Shown: positions 52,430 to 60,762 of the stretch, piece after piece
Layout of the letters: each line of letters opens with the position of its first letter
Numbering within the stretch: position 1 is the stretch's first letter
NCBI RefSeq assembly: GCF_017912555.1
Contig: NZ_JAERSD010000011.1
Location: forward strand, 78,059 to 142,058
Length of the DNA stretch: 64,000 nucleotides
Reading direction: 5' to 3'
Origin: Bacillus sp. REN3
GTDB taxonomy: Bacteria; Bacillota; Bacilli; Bacillales; Cytobacillaceae
The notes under the pieces: model-generated
What the model was told of the DNA's origin: nothing
Seen by the model: only the letters and a program-made list of their open reading frames with translations
Databases searched by the model: none
Made by a program: the position numbers and the translations under genes

Positions 52430-54712
52430 ATGGTCTATGAAGTGAAAGTTCCGGTTAGGACACTGGCCGAATATGTATACAGGAGCGGAAGCATTCAATC
52501 AGGTTTCAAAACTTCCAGTTCGTTCACGGAAGGAGCCAGGATTCATCGGGAGATTCAAAAAAACTACCATGAATCCGATCGAAGCGAGGTTTTCCTAAAG
52601 TCAAGCATCGAATATGAGGATATTCTTTACCTCATTGAAGGGCGCTGCGACGGTCTTCTTCATTCAGGGGAAAGAATAACGATTGATGAAATAAAGTCAA
52701 CATCTCTATCACTGGAATTGATTGATGAGGATTCCTATCCGGTCCATTGGGCACAGGCTGATTGTTATGCCTATATGTATTTGCAGCAAACAGATATTGA
52801 ATTGATTGATATACAACTTACCTATGTCCAAAAGAGTACAAATGAAATCAGACGATTTAAAAGGACAAGGAGCCGGGGAGAACTTGACCGGATTGTTCTG
52901 CATCTTATCAAGATGTACGCACCATTCGCGAGACTACGAATGAACCACGTGAAGTACCGGAATCCCAGCATAAACCAGCTTTCCTTTCCGTTCGACGCTT
53001 ATCGGAAAGGGCAACGTCTCCTCGCTGGCGCAGTATATAAAACCATCGTCGACCAGCAGGTTCTTTTTGCGAGTGCTCCTACCGGGATAGGCAAAACCAT
53101 TTCTACTATATTCCCTGCTGTCAAGGCTATAGGAGAAGGAGAGATTCAAAGCTTCTTTTACCTTACAGCAAAGACTACGACAAGACAAAGCGCTGAAGAA
53201 GCATTCCGGTTGTTGGAAAAACAAGGACTGCTCCTTAAGGTTGTTTCCATAACGGCAAAAGATAAGATATGTATGACTGAAGAGGGGATTTGTTCAAAGG
53301 AATACTGTCCGTATGCTGACGGTTATTATGATCGAATCAATGAAGCCGTGCTCGATATACTCCGGAATGAACAGCATCTCGACCGGGAGTGTATCAGTAA
53401 ATATGCCAGGAAACATAAAGTTTGCCCATTTGAATATTCCCTTGAGCTTGCATATGGAGCGGATGCCGTGATTTCCGATTATAATTATGTTTTCGATCCG
53501 ACTGTTTCGCTGAAACGTCTGTTTGAGGATCAAAAAAAGCGCACAGTCCTGCTTGTCGATGAGGCTCATAACCTTGTTGACAGAGGCAGGGAAATGTTTT
53601 CAGCTGAATTGGAGAAAGCGGATTTCCTTAAATTGAGAAGGGAATACAAAGATAAGGATCGACGATTGTCTGATGTTTGCAAGAATATCAATGAGTATTT
53701 CATACAGATCAAGAAACGGATAAGCCCAGTTAAGGCCGCTGTTTTCGATGAGGATGCTGATAGACTTAATGAATTGATTGCCGAGTTCATTGATTATGCC
53801 GAAAGGAAACTGGTCCAGGCTGACGAATTCCCTGAACACCTCCTCGACACTTATTTTGCCTGTCAGGGTTGGATTCGCATCAGTAAACAATTCGATGAGC
53901 ACTATGCTCTGTATGCCGGACTTGACGGGAATGATGTTAAAGTAAAACAATTTTGTCTGGATCCTTCCCATTTTATCAGACAGGCTGCCAAACAGTTCAA
54001 AGCGGTTATTCTTTTCTCCGCGACATTAAGCCCATTCAAATACTACAACGATATGCTTGGCGGAGATGAACATGATTACCGTATTTCCATTGATTCTCCA
54101 TTTACTAGCGAGCAGGTTGTTGTTCTTATAAAATCCCTATCAACCAGGTTTCATGACAGGGAGAAGTCAATCCGCACGATTACAGACACGATTGAGAAGG
54201 CTGTGAAGAGCACGCCTGGAAACTATTTGGTCTTCTTCCCATCATATAAATATTTAAATTCCGTTGCAGACGAATGGGCAGCAAGGAATACAGGAATTGA
54301 CACGATAATTCAGGGCCCAGGCATGAGGGAAGGAGATCGTGAAGGTTATTTAAACAGCTTCCAGGATGAAAATACCAATTCACTTATAGGCTTTGCTGTT
54401 CTCGGGGGCATATTCTCAGAAGGTGTCGATCTTAAAGGAGACAGGCTGAATGGAGTCATTGTTGTGGGAGTCGGCCTGCCGCAGATTGGATTTGAACGTG
54501 ATCTAATAAAAACGTATTTTTCTAAGGTTGGGAAAAACGGCTATGATTACGCCTATATTTATCCAGGAATGAATAAAGTCCTTCAGGCAGGAGGGAGATT
54601 GATCCGCTCTGAAACGGACACAGGAACGATCATCCTGGTCGATGACCGCTATCTGCATGCCAAGTACCAACAAATGCTGCCCGTAGAGTGGCGTAATTTC
54701 AGAGTCATCTAA
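52430..54712 (+). CDS. PD-(D/E)XK nuclease fused to an XPD/DinG-like Fe-S helicase
   Basis: 760 aa. The N-terminal 170 residues carry a PD-(D/E)XK nuclease signature (GRCDGLL, then ITIDEIKST). A superfamily-2 helicase of the Rad3/XPD type follows: Walker A SAPTGIGKT near 218, VDEAHNL near 376, and SATLSPF and QAGGRLIRSETDTG later. Cysteines in CMTEEGICSKEYC (about 281-293) and VCPFEY near 333 fit the Fe-S cluster site. It probably unwinds and cuts DNA in repair. Start ATG after TTGGTGAACGG. Monocistronic. Confidence 0.9.
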   Translation: MVYEVKVPVRTLAEYVYRSGSIQSGFKTSSSFTEGARIHREIQKNYHESDRSEVFLKSSIEYEDILYLIEGRCDGLLHSGERITIDEIKSTSLSLELIDEDSYPVHWAQADCYAYMYLQQTDIELIDIQLTYVQKSTNEIRRFKRTRSRGELDRIVLHLIKMYAPFARLRMNHVKYRNPSINQLSFPFDAYRKGQRLLAGAVYKTIVDQQVLFASAPTGIGKTISTIFPAVKAIGEGEIQSFFYLTAKTTTRQSAEEAFRLLEKQGLLLKVVSITAKDKICMTEEGICSKEYCPYADGYYDRINEAVLDILRNEQHLDRECISKYARKHKVCPFEYSLELAYGADAVISDYNYVFDPTVSLKRLFEDQKKRTVLLVDEAHNLVDRGREMFSAELEKADFLKLRREYKDKDRRLSDVCKNINEYFIQIKKRISPVKAAVFDEDADRLNELIAEFIDYAERKLVQADEFPEHLLDTYFACQGWIRISKQFDEHYALYAGLDGNDVKVKQFCLDPSHFIRQAAKQFKAVILFSATLSPFKYYNDMLGGDEHDYRISIDSPFTSEQVVVLIKSLSTRFHDREKSIRTITDTIEKAVKSTPGNYLVFFPSYKYLNSVADEWAARNTGIDTIIQGPGMREGDREGYLNSFQDENTNSLIGFAVLGGIFSEGVDLKGDRLNGVIVVGVGLPQIGFERDLIKTYFSKVGKNGYDYAYIYPGMNKVLQAGGRLIRSETDTGTIILVDDRYLHAKYQQMLPVEWRNFRVI

Positions 54713-54788
54713 AAAGGGCGTTCATGATACCCATTTCCATCTGTTCATTACAAAGATCATCGATAGTGATTTCCTCAGTTTCAGTCAT
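54705..54788 (-). CDS. possible 27-residue peptide ORF
   Basis: MTETEEITIDDLCNEQMEMG and seven more residues. The ATG has AAGGGATC just before it. It overlaps the helicase 3' end by eight bases and follows the gene fragment at 54810-54980. Low confidence. Confidence 0.25.
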   Translation of the reverse strand: MTETEEITIDDLCNEQMEMGIMNALFR

Positions 54789-54809
54789 GATCCCTTAAAT
54801 CATTTGAAA

Positions 54810-54980
54810 CTACAGCCGCTTTTCCAATGCTGTTTCACCATCCCTTTTTTTCAGAACTAGCACTGGCTGAAAATCTATCCGCACCTCATTAAAATCAAAT
54901 GAAGCCAGAGAAGGTCCCACTACATCTTTTCTGTATGATGATGATAAAACCTTGTCCTCAGCTACAATGTAAAACTTAGG
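54810..54980 (-). pseudogene. C-terminal gene fragment next to the 52-bp array
   Basis: About 55 codons read like real protein (KFYIVAEDKVLSSSYRKDVV, then SFDFNEVRIDFQPVLVLKK) and end at a stop at 54810. There is no start codon with a binding site; upstream the frame runs straight into the 52-bp repeat array. It looks like a gene whose 5' part was replaced or interrupted by the array. Family not recognised. Confidence 0.4.
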
Positions 54981-55412
54981 AGTAGTGAAAGGGAACGCAA
55001 AAGCGTGATGCGCTCCCTTTGGGGACGCAATGAGTAGTGAAAGGGATCGCAAGAGCGTGTTGCACCCCCTTTGGGGGCGCAATGAGCAGTGAAAGGTAAC
55101 GCAAGAGCGTGTTGCACCCCCTTTGGGGGCGCAATGAGTAGTGAAAGGGGTCGCAAGAGCGTGTTGCACCCCCTTTGGGGGCGCAATGAGTAGTGAAAGG
55201 GGTCGCAAGAGCGTGTTGCGCTCCCTTTGGAGGCTTAGGGAGCAGTGAAAGGGATCGCAAGAGCGTGTTGCACTCCCTTTGGGGGCACAATGAGCAGTAA
55301 AAGGGATCGCAAGAGGGTGATGCGCTCCCTTTGGGGACGTAATGAATAATGAAAGGGAACGCAAGAGCGTGATGCGCTCCCTTTGGAGGCACAATGAGCA
55401 GTAAAAGGGTAC
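54981..55412 (+). repeat. tandem array, eight 52-bp units plus a partial ninth
   Basis: Units start at 54981, 55033, 55085, 55137, 55189, 55241, 55293 and 55345, each beginning AGYAGTGAAAGGG and containing GCAAGAGCGTG and CCCTTTGGGG; a ninth starts at 55397 and breaks off. Each unit can fold TGCGCTCCC-TTT-GGGGACGCA-type hairpins, with paired changes between units (CTCCC/GGGGA versus CCCCC/GGGGG). No stop codon occurs in the minus frames, giving long false open frames. Confidence 0.95.
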
Positions 55413-55487
55413 ATTTTTACAGGATTAACGGTAGAAGGATTGCGTTATAGGATATGATTGAATGTAAAGTAGGGAGGAGAAGACAGC

Positions 55488-55766
55488 ATGAAAAAATTTC
55501 TTAAGCGGATTCGTCTCATATTCAGAATCAGGAAATTTATACCGTTCTTAATAGAATTCTTCACAACAAAATCAGTACCGTTGACCCGGAAATTGCTTTC
55601 CATTGGTTTGATCATCGGCTATTTCCTTTTGCCATTTGATATCATCCCTGATTTTATTACATTTTTCGGTATCGTGGATGACGTAGGTGTGTTGTTGGTC
55701 ATTCTCCAGCAAATCATCAAAATGGCACCTGTCGAATTGAAGGAGAAATATAAAATGAATGAGTAA
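55488..55766 (+). CDS. DUF1232 (YkvA-like) small membrane protein
   Basis: 92 aa. A basic N-terminus (RIRLIFRIRKFIPFL) is followed by the DUF1232 core KLLSIGLIIGYFLLPFDIIPDFITFFGIVDDVGVL, with LLPFDIIPDF diagnostic of the family. One or two membrane helices. Function unknown. RBS GGGAGGAGAAGACAGC. A terminator shared with the convergent FtsH-like gene follows. Confidence 0.9.
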   Translation: MKKFLKRIRLIFRIRKFIPFLIEFFTTKSVPLTRKLLSIGLIIGYFLLPFDIIPDFITFFGIVDDVGVLLVILQQIIKMAPVELKEKYKMNE

Positions 55767-55778
55767 CCTTTGTGCAGA

Positions 55779-55812
55779 AAAACGGCTTCCCATATTGGAA
55801 GCCGTTTCTTAT
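55779..55812. terminator. bidirectional terminator
   Basis: AAACGGCTTCC and GGAAGCCGTTT pair around CATATT between convergent genes. Confidence 0.9.
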
Positions 55813-55827
55813 GTCCCGGCGGGTAAT

Positions 55828-57570
55828 TTACGCCATCATATAGTCATCCTCTTTATAAATCGCCTTATCCTGCACGATTCCCTCTACTTCCGAGCCTTCA
55901 AGTGTTTCTTTCTTGAGGAGAGCTTCGACCAGCCTTTCGAATTGTAGCTGATGGGCATTGATGATTCGCTCTGATTTTTCCAGAGCATCATCAAACAACT
56001 CCTGCATCTTAGTTTCCTTCAATCCTTTAGAAAAGGTTAGGGAGAATCCTTCCTGCAGCAAACCAGTGTCAACCATTTGTTCAATGATTTGCTTTGCTTG
56101 CTGCACATCTCCGCTGACACCAATGCTATGCTCACCTAAGAAGATTCTTTCTGCAACTCCGCCCGCCAGAATCATCGCAATCCTGTCAATCAAGTCACTT
56201 GTCGTTGATAGTTGAAGTTCTTTAGGAATGGGCGCAACGTATCCGAGTGCCTGTCCTCTTGGGATAATGGTTGCCTTGCGGACAGAACCAGGCTTTGTAA
56301 CGGAAGAAACGAGGGCGTGTCCAGCTTCGTGAATCGCTACCCTTCGCTTTGTTTCAGCATCCTGAAGTGAACGGGATGTGCTGCCAAGAATTGTCCTGTC
56401 CAGGGCATAGTCGATATCGTTCTTGGCAATATAGTCTTGCCCATTGCGGAGTGCACGCCTGCTTGCCGTTTCAAATAGGGAGTAAAGTTCAGCGCCTGAG
56501 AAACCTGATGTGCTTTCTGCAAGGTCACATAGTGATGCTGTGACATCATCTGCGAGATTCTTGTTTTTAATATGGATGTCGATGATTTCTCTCCGCCCCT
56601 TTGTATCAGGAAGAGGGACATTGAATGAGAAATCGATCCTTCCTGGTCTTAGGAAGGCATCATCAAGCATATCTTTCCTGTTCGTTGCTGCGATGAACAA
56701 AATTCCGTCATTTGAGTGGCCACCATCAAGCTGGACGAGAAGTTCTGTCAATGTCTTCTCAGCTTCCTCACCGCCATGGGGCTTTCTTTTTCCCGCAAGT
56801 GCATCGACTTCATCAATGAAGATGACCGCAGGACTTTGTTTGCGGGCAGTTTGGAATAAACTGCGGACACGTGATGCACCAACACCGATGAACATTTCAT
56901 TAAAGGCTGAACCGCTCGTAGAGAAGAAGTTTGCATTCAGCTCCTTTGCAATTGCCTGGGCTAGCAAGGTTTTTCCTGTTCCAGGAGGACCATACAAAAG
57001 GATTCCCTTAGGAGGCTTGATCCCCATCCTGGCAGATTTTTCAGGTTCTTTTAGAATCGACAGTGTCTGAAGGATTTCTTCCTTCATTTCATCGCCAAGG
57101 CCGCCGACATCCTCAAAAGAAATGTTAGGCAAAGGGCTGGTTTTTGATACGCTGTTCCTCATTCTATTGCCGGTACCAATGCCACCCGTTTTCTTTTGGA
57201 TCACATAGACTGCACCCATCAGGAGCACGAGGACACCTCCGAGAATCCACGCTCCATATTTGCTGTTGCTTGTATATTCATAGCTGATGTTATTTTCAGC
57301 CAGTATTTTATCGACCATTTCACTGCCTGGCGGCACTTGAGAAACATAGGTTGCTTTTTCTGTTTCCAATATGAGTGTTCCATTTTCATACTCTTTTAGA
57401 GTAGCTGGTTCCGTTCCTAGGTTTTCAGCTTTAATTACTAATGATGAAAAAGGGATTGATACCTTTTCATCAGCATTTTGAGTCACTAATGTCGCAGCTA
57501 TTGCCAAAATCACCATAAACACCGCAAAGAGCGGAAGAAACTTTGAGATCAATTTGGAATTGGAATTCAA
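55828..57570 (-). CDS. FtsH-type membrane AAA metalloprotease, accessory paralogue
   Basis: 580 aa, shorter than the usual 630-680 of the main FtsH. Two membrane helices (about 8-30 and 107-127) flank a short external domain. The AAA module has GPPGTGKTLLAQA near 190, the pore motif MFIGVGASRVRSLF, Walker B FIDEVDALAGKR and the SRH RPGRID. The protease has HEAGH near 408 and a downstream Asp ligand in GVSGDVQQA. TTG at 57570 lies seven bases after AAGGAG and is preferred over the ATG at 57603. Divergence from ordinary FtsH (no linked tilS/hpt) suggests a second copy, perhaps for stress. Confidence 0.9.
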   Translation of the reverse strand: MNSNSKLISKFLPLFAVFMVILAIAATLVTQNADEKVSIPFSSLVIKAENLGTEPATLKEYENGTLILETEKATYVSQVPPGSEMVDKILAENNISYEYTSNSKYGAWILGGVLVLLMGAVYVIQKKTGGIGTGNRMRNSVSKTSPLPNISFEDVGGLGDEMKEEILQTLSILKEPEKSARMGIKPPKGILLYGPPGTGKTLLAQAIAKELNANFFSTSGSAFNEMFIGVGASRVRSLFQTARKQSPAVIFIDEVDALAGKRKPHGGEEAEKTLTELLVQLDGGHSNDGILFIAATNRKDMLDDAFLRPGRIDFSFNVPLPDTKGRREIIDIHIKNKNLADDVTASLCDLAESTSGFSGAELYSLFETASRRALRNGQDYIAKNDIDYALDRTILGSTSRSLQDAETKRRVAIHEAGHALVSSVTKPGSVRKATIIPRGQALGYVAPIPKELQLSTTSDLIDRIAMILAGGVAERIFLGEHSIGVSGDVQQAKQIIEQMVDTGLLQEGFSLTFSKGLKETKMQELFDDALEKSERIINAHQLQFERLVEALLKKETLEGSEVEGIVQDKAIYKEDDYMMA

Positions 57571-57901
57571 TACTGTCAGCTCCTTATCGAATCTATATAC
57601 CATTATAAGTAATATGGAAGCCTTATAAATAGGAAAATCGATTGAGTATGAGTGGTAAATTTATGTAAGAGCGGGAGGGAAGGTTTAAAAGCCTTGTATA
57701 GTGGGAATATACAGCGGTTTTAATCTATCTTGCTGAGCAGATGTTTTGTGAAAGGTTTGTGACACTTTGGCATGTTGGGAAATTTTTCTGTATTCCCTCT
57801 TTTTAATATATTGAAATTTTTGGCAGGTAATTGCGGGTTACGGTCTGAATCGCTACAATTAACAAGAACGCTGATTAAAGGAACACTCAGGGGGGATCTA
57901 T
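57571..57901 (+). other. divergent promoter region with candidate MFS promoter
   Basis: 330 bases without a gene. TTGCGG (57831-57836), 17 bases, TACAAT (57854-57859) is a plausible SigA promoter for the MFS gene. Confidence 0.5.
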
Positions 57902-59146
57902 TTGAAGGGTTGGAAAAATCCCTTGTTGCTCGTTTTTGGTATAGGGGTTTCAAACATTGGAAATTGGATTTATTTTGTAGCAATCAATCTATTGGTTTTG
58001 AAATTGACGGGATCGGCTGCCGCCATAGCCGGTTTGTTCATTATAAGGCCACTGGCAATCCTGGTGACGAATACATGGGCTGGCACTGTAATAGATAGAA
58101 TAAACAAAAGAAAACTTATGATATACATAGATCTGATCAGAGGATTGCTGATCGGTGCCATTCCATTCTTTACTTCGATGGTTCCCATTTACATTATCAT
58201 GTTCCTTACAAACGTAGCTGGTGCGTTTTTTGCTCCAACATCTGAAACTTACATCGCGAAACTTGTCCCGCCAGAGAAGAGGAAGCGGTTTAATTCCATC
58301 TTTTCTTTTACGACCTCAGGTGCCATGCTGCTCGGGCCGAGTGTATCTGGAATATTGATCATGTATGGAAGTCTTGATACAAGCATATATATTAACTCAG
58401 TAACCTTCTTTCTATGCGCTATCGCGATTTCCCTGCTGCCTGATGTAGACAAAGAGCATACAGATGGACAGGTCAGGGAAAGAATCACAATGCGGATGAT
58501 CATGAATGATTGGAAGTCAGTTTATGAATTTGGAAAAACAGCAGCAGGCTTCATGCTCGTGTTCTTGATTTTCCAATTCATTACATTGATTTCCTTTGCA
58601 TTGGATTCCCAGGAGGTAACTTTCATCCAGCAGGTCGTAGGCTTATCGGAGAAAAATTACGGTCTTTTGGTCAGTTTGACTGGTGCCGGATATGTCGCAG
58701 GCTCTTTTACGGTTTCTGCACTGGCTAACCGGCTCTCAGTCCGCATGCTGATTGGCATGGGGTCATTCCTGTCTGTTACCGGCTATTTACTGCTCTATAT
58801 TTCTAGTTCTGCAACAGTGTCTTTGGCTGTCATCGGCTTTATCATCGTGGGATTCTTCTCGCCCTTTTCTTTCACAGGCTACACAACCTTCTTCCAGAAC
58901 AATGTGCCTTTGGGACTGATGGGGAGATTTAGCAGTGCTTTCGGTTTTTTTCAGGCTATTTTCCAAATCATTTTGACTCTGCTGCTAGGTTATTTGGCGG
59001 AAATAATCGAACTTCAGATTGTTACCATTGCGTTTTCCGGGATTGGAATAATTCTCGCCGTTTTCCTATTCACAGTTGTATTCCTTCAGTCTAAACAGAA
59101 CCTATTTGTTATTGATTCTAAGACTGAGCTTTCTGAAAAAGGATGA
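57902..59146 (+). CDS. MFS efflux-type transporter
   Basis: 414 aa with twelve hydrophobic segments. The MFS loop-2 signature is NTWAGTVIDRINKRKLMIYIDLIRG near 55-80, typical of the MFS_3/macrolide-efflux-like branch. Also PTSETYIAKLVPPEKRKRFNS after helix 4. TTG start five bases after GGGGGGATC. Substrate unknown. A terminator follows immediately. Confidence 0.9.
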   Translation: MKGWKNPLLLVFGIGVSNIGNWIYFVAINLLVLKLTGSAAAIAGLFIIRPLAILVTNTWAGTVIDRINKRKLMIYIDLIRGLLIGAIPFFTSMVPIYIIMFLTNVAGAFFAPTSETYIAKLVPPEKRKRFNSIFSFTTSGAMLLGPSVSGILIMYGSLDTSIYINSVTFFLCAIAISLLPDVDKEHTDGQVRERITMRMIMNDWKSVYEFGKTAAGFMLVFLIFQFITLISFALDSQEVTFIQQVVGLSEKNYGLLVSLTGAGYVAGSFTVSALANRLSVRMLIGMGSFLSVTGYLLLYISSSATVSLAVIGFIIVGFFSPFSFTGYTTFFQNNVPLGLMGRFSSAFGFFQAIFQIILTLLLGYLAEIIELQIVTIAFSGIGIILAVFLFTVVFLQSKQNLFVIDSKTELSEKG

Positions 59147-59150
59147 ACAT

Positions 59151-59188
59151 AAGCTGTACAGGCTCTTGAGAAACTGTACAGCTTTTTC
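59151..59188 (+). terminator. MFS gene terminator
   Basis: AAGCTGTACAG and CTGTACAGCTT pair around a 12-base loop, followed by TTTTTC. Confidence 0.9.
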
Positions 59189-59373
59189 ATTTATATCGTC
59201 TTTGTAAGTCTGAATCTGTGTTCGTTAATATTGCGGCTCTTAAAGCAGCCAATAAATTCCCTTACAGCATCCGCGCTTTTCATTGGGGGCTAGGATTTTC
59301 GGAGAATGTCCCGCCGTGAAGCATCAGAAAGGATTCTTGCCAAATCTTTTCCTCGATTTTTCGAGAAACTTTT

Positions 59374-60333
59374 TCAATCGGATTCGTTTTTCTTTCCCCA
59401 CCAGCCTTTAACCCGAAAAATGCCAGAGATCAATGCTCCTGTGCCAAACATGAGTACAAGGGCATATCCATATCCGAACTTCCATTTCAATTCCGGCATG
59501 TATTCAAAATTCATTCCATATAAACCAGCGATGAACGTCATTGGAAGAAAAATCGCACTTACGAGGGTCAATGTTTTCATAATGCTGTTGGCATGGTCTG
59601 ATTTCAACGTCATTTGCAGGTTGAAAATGCTGTCAAGGGAATCCTTGAAGGTATCAAGTGCTCCCACTACCCGGCTGTATCGGTTGATCAATTCTTTAAA
59701 GTAATAGGATGTGTCTTCATCAACAAAGCGCAAATCGCCCCTGCCAATTGTATCCATGACCTGATCCTGTGCCTCGATTGTTTGCCTCAATTCATGAAGG
59801 ACCGTTTTCCAGCGATGGATACTACGGGCAATACCATTGGCGAATGGCCGGTCAAACACCTCTCTCTCCAGGCTCTGGATACGATCCGAAATGTTGTCTA
59901 TCATTTTTAAATCGATGCTGGCCACTTTATCGAATATGTAAAATAGGAGCTTCCCTGGAGTGGCCATTTTTTCAGGATGGTCTGTAAAGAGCTGTTCAAG
60001 TTCGCCCAGCAGATGAATATTCTCTTCTTCTTTTGTAATGACATAATTGTCTCCAATCAATATAGTGACTTTCGCCTGGGTATAATCATCCTCAATAGCA
60101 AAAAGCGAGATGATTGCTTCATTTCTGAATACATCAATTTTAGGAATATCACTGAAATGATCCAGTCCCTTTTTTGCTAGAGGGTGGATATCAAGCAATT
60201 GAATGACGTTAAGGAATCCTTGTTCATCGGCAGGGTTAAAATGGATCCATACTATTTCGCCAGTTGATCCAGCGGAGAATGAATAACGATCCTCTTTCGT
60301 AATTGTATGAGTAGCACAGTCGTAACGAAGCAT
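59374..60333 (-). CDS. corA: CorA-family magnesium/divalent cation transporter
   Basis: 319 aa. A large N-terminal cytosolic domain is followed by two C-terminal membrane helices; the pore signature GLYGMNFEYMPE lies between them near 282-290. The last residues are basic (GWWGKKNESD). It forms a pentameric channel for Mg2+ or related ions. ATG preceded by AAAGGAGGCATTCC. No riboswitch seen upstream. Confidence 0.95.
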   Translation of the reverse strand: MLRYDCATHTITKEDRYSFSAGSTGEIVWIHFNPADEQGFLNVIQLLDIHPLAKKGLDHFSDIPKIDVFRNEAIISLFAIEDDYTQAKVTILIGDNYVITKEEENIHLLGELEQLFTDHPEKMATPGKLLFYIFDKVASIDLKMIDNISDRIQSLEREVFDRPFANGIARSIHRWKTVLHELRQTIEAQDQVMDTIGRGDLRFVDEDTSYYFKELINRYSRVVGALDTFKDSLDSIFNLQMTLKSDHANSIMKTLTLVSAIFLPMTFIAGLYGMNFEYMPELKWKFGYGYALVLMFGTGALISGIFRVKGWWGKKNESD

Positions 60334-60562
60334 GGAATGCCTCCTTTCGGCGCATTATTTCTTATCATTTCCCAGGAATTTGTGATTATCCAGCACTTTA
60401 AGCTTTGATAACAGCAAAATGAATGTTTTCGAATTCGCTAGAGAATCACCGGAGTTTTTTTCAATAGAATAATCTTTATTCGTACAGCAAGGTAAGATGT
60501 CTTGGTTCTTTCATTTTTCATGGCAAAATGGATTCTTCTTCCTTTTAATAGGGAGGCAGTAA
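60334..60562 (+). other. intergenic region upstream of the small ORF
   Basis: Nothing recognised apart from AT-rich sequence that must carry the corA promoter on the minus strand. Confidence 0.3.
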
Positions 60563-60670
60563 ATGCTGGAAAATCGAAATGCCAGTCAGGTTATTGAGTC
60601 TTTACCGATCATGATGGTGTCCTGTTTTCAATCATCGTTTATTAAGTATTCAATTTATCTGTACGCTTAA
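60563..60670 (+). CDS. possible 35-residue peptide
   Basis: Starts MLENRNASQVIESLPIMMVS and ends YSIYLYA. ATG is seven bases after AGGGAGG. No family recognised, and the mildly hydrophobic C-terminus is ambiguous. Supported only by the binding site. Confidence 0.35.
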   Translation: MLENRNASQVIESLPIMMVSCFQSSFIKYSIYLYA

Positions 60671-60762
60671 TTGAACTGTCCTTTTTTGGAATGAGATGGA
60701 ATAGTTTCAGGAAAATCAGTGAACCTTATAGAATGTAAATTTGAAATTTGGGGTGTAAGGAA

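Noticed and set aside
54810..55394. 194-codon minus-strand open frame and two overlapping ones with repeats like PQRGCNTLLRSLSLL
   Set aside because: They are produced by the stop-free 52-bp array; since 52 is not a multiple of three the frame shifts in each unit, and no binding site precedes them. Only the last 55 codons look like former protein.
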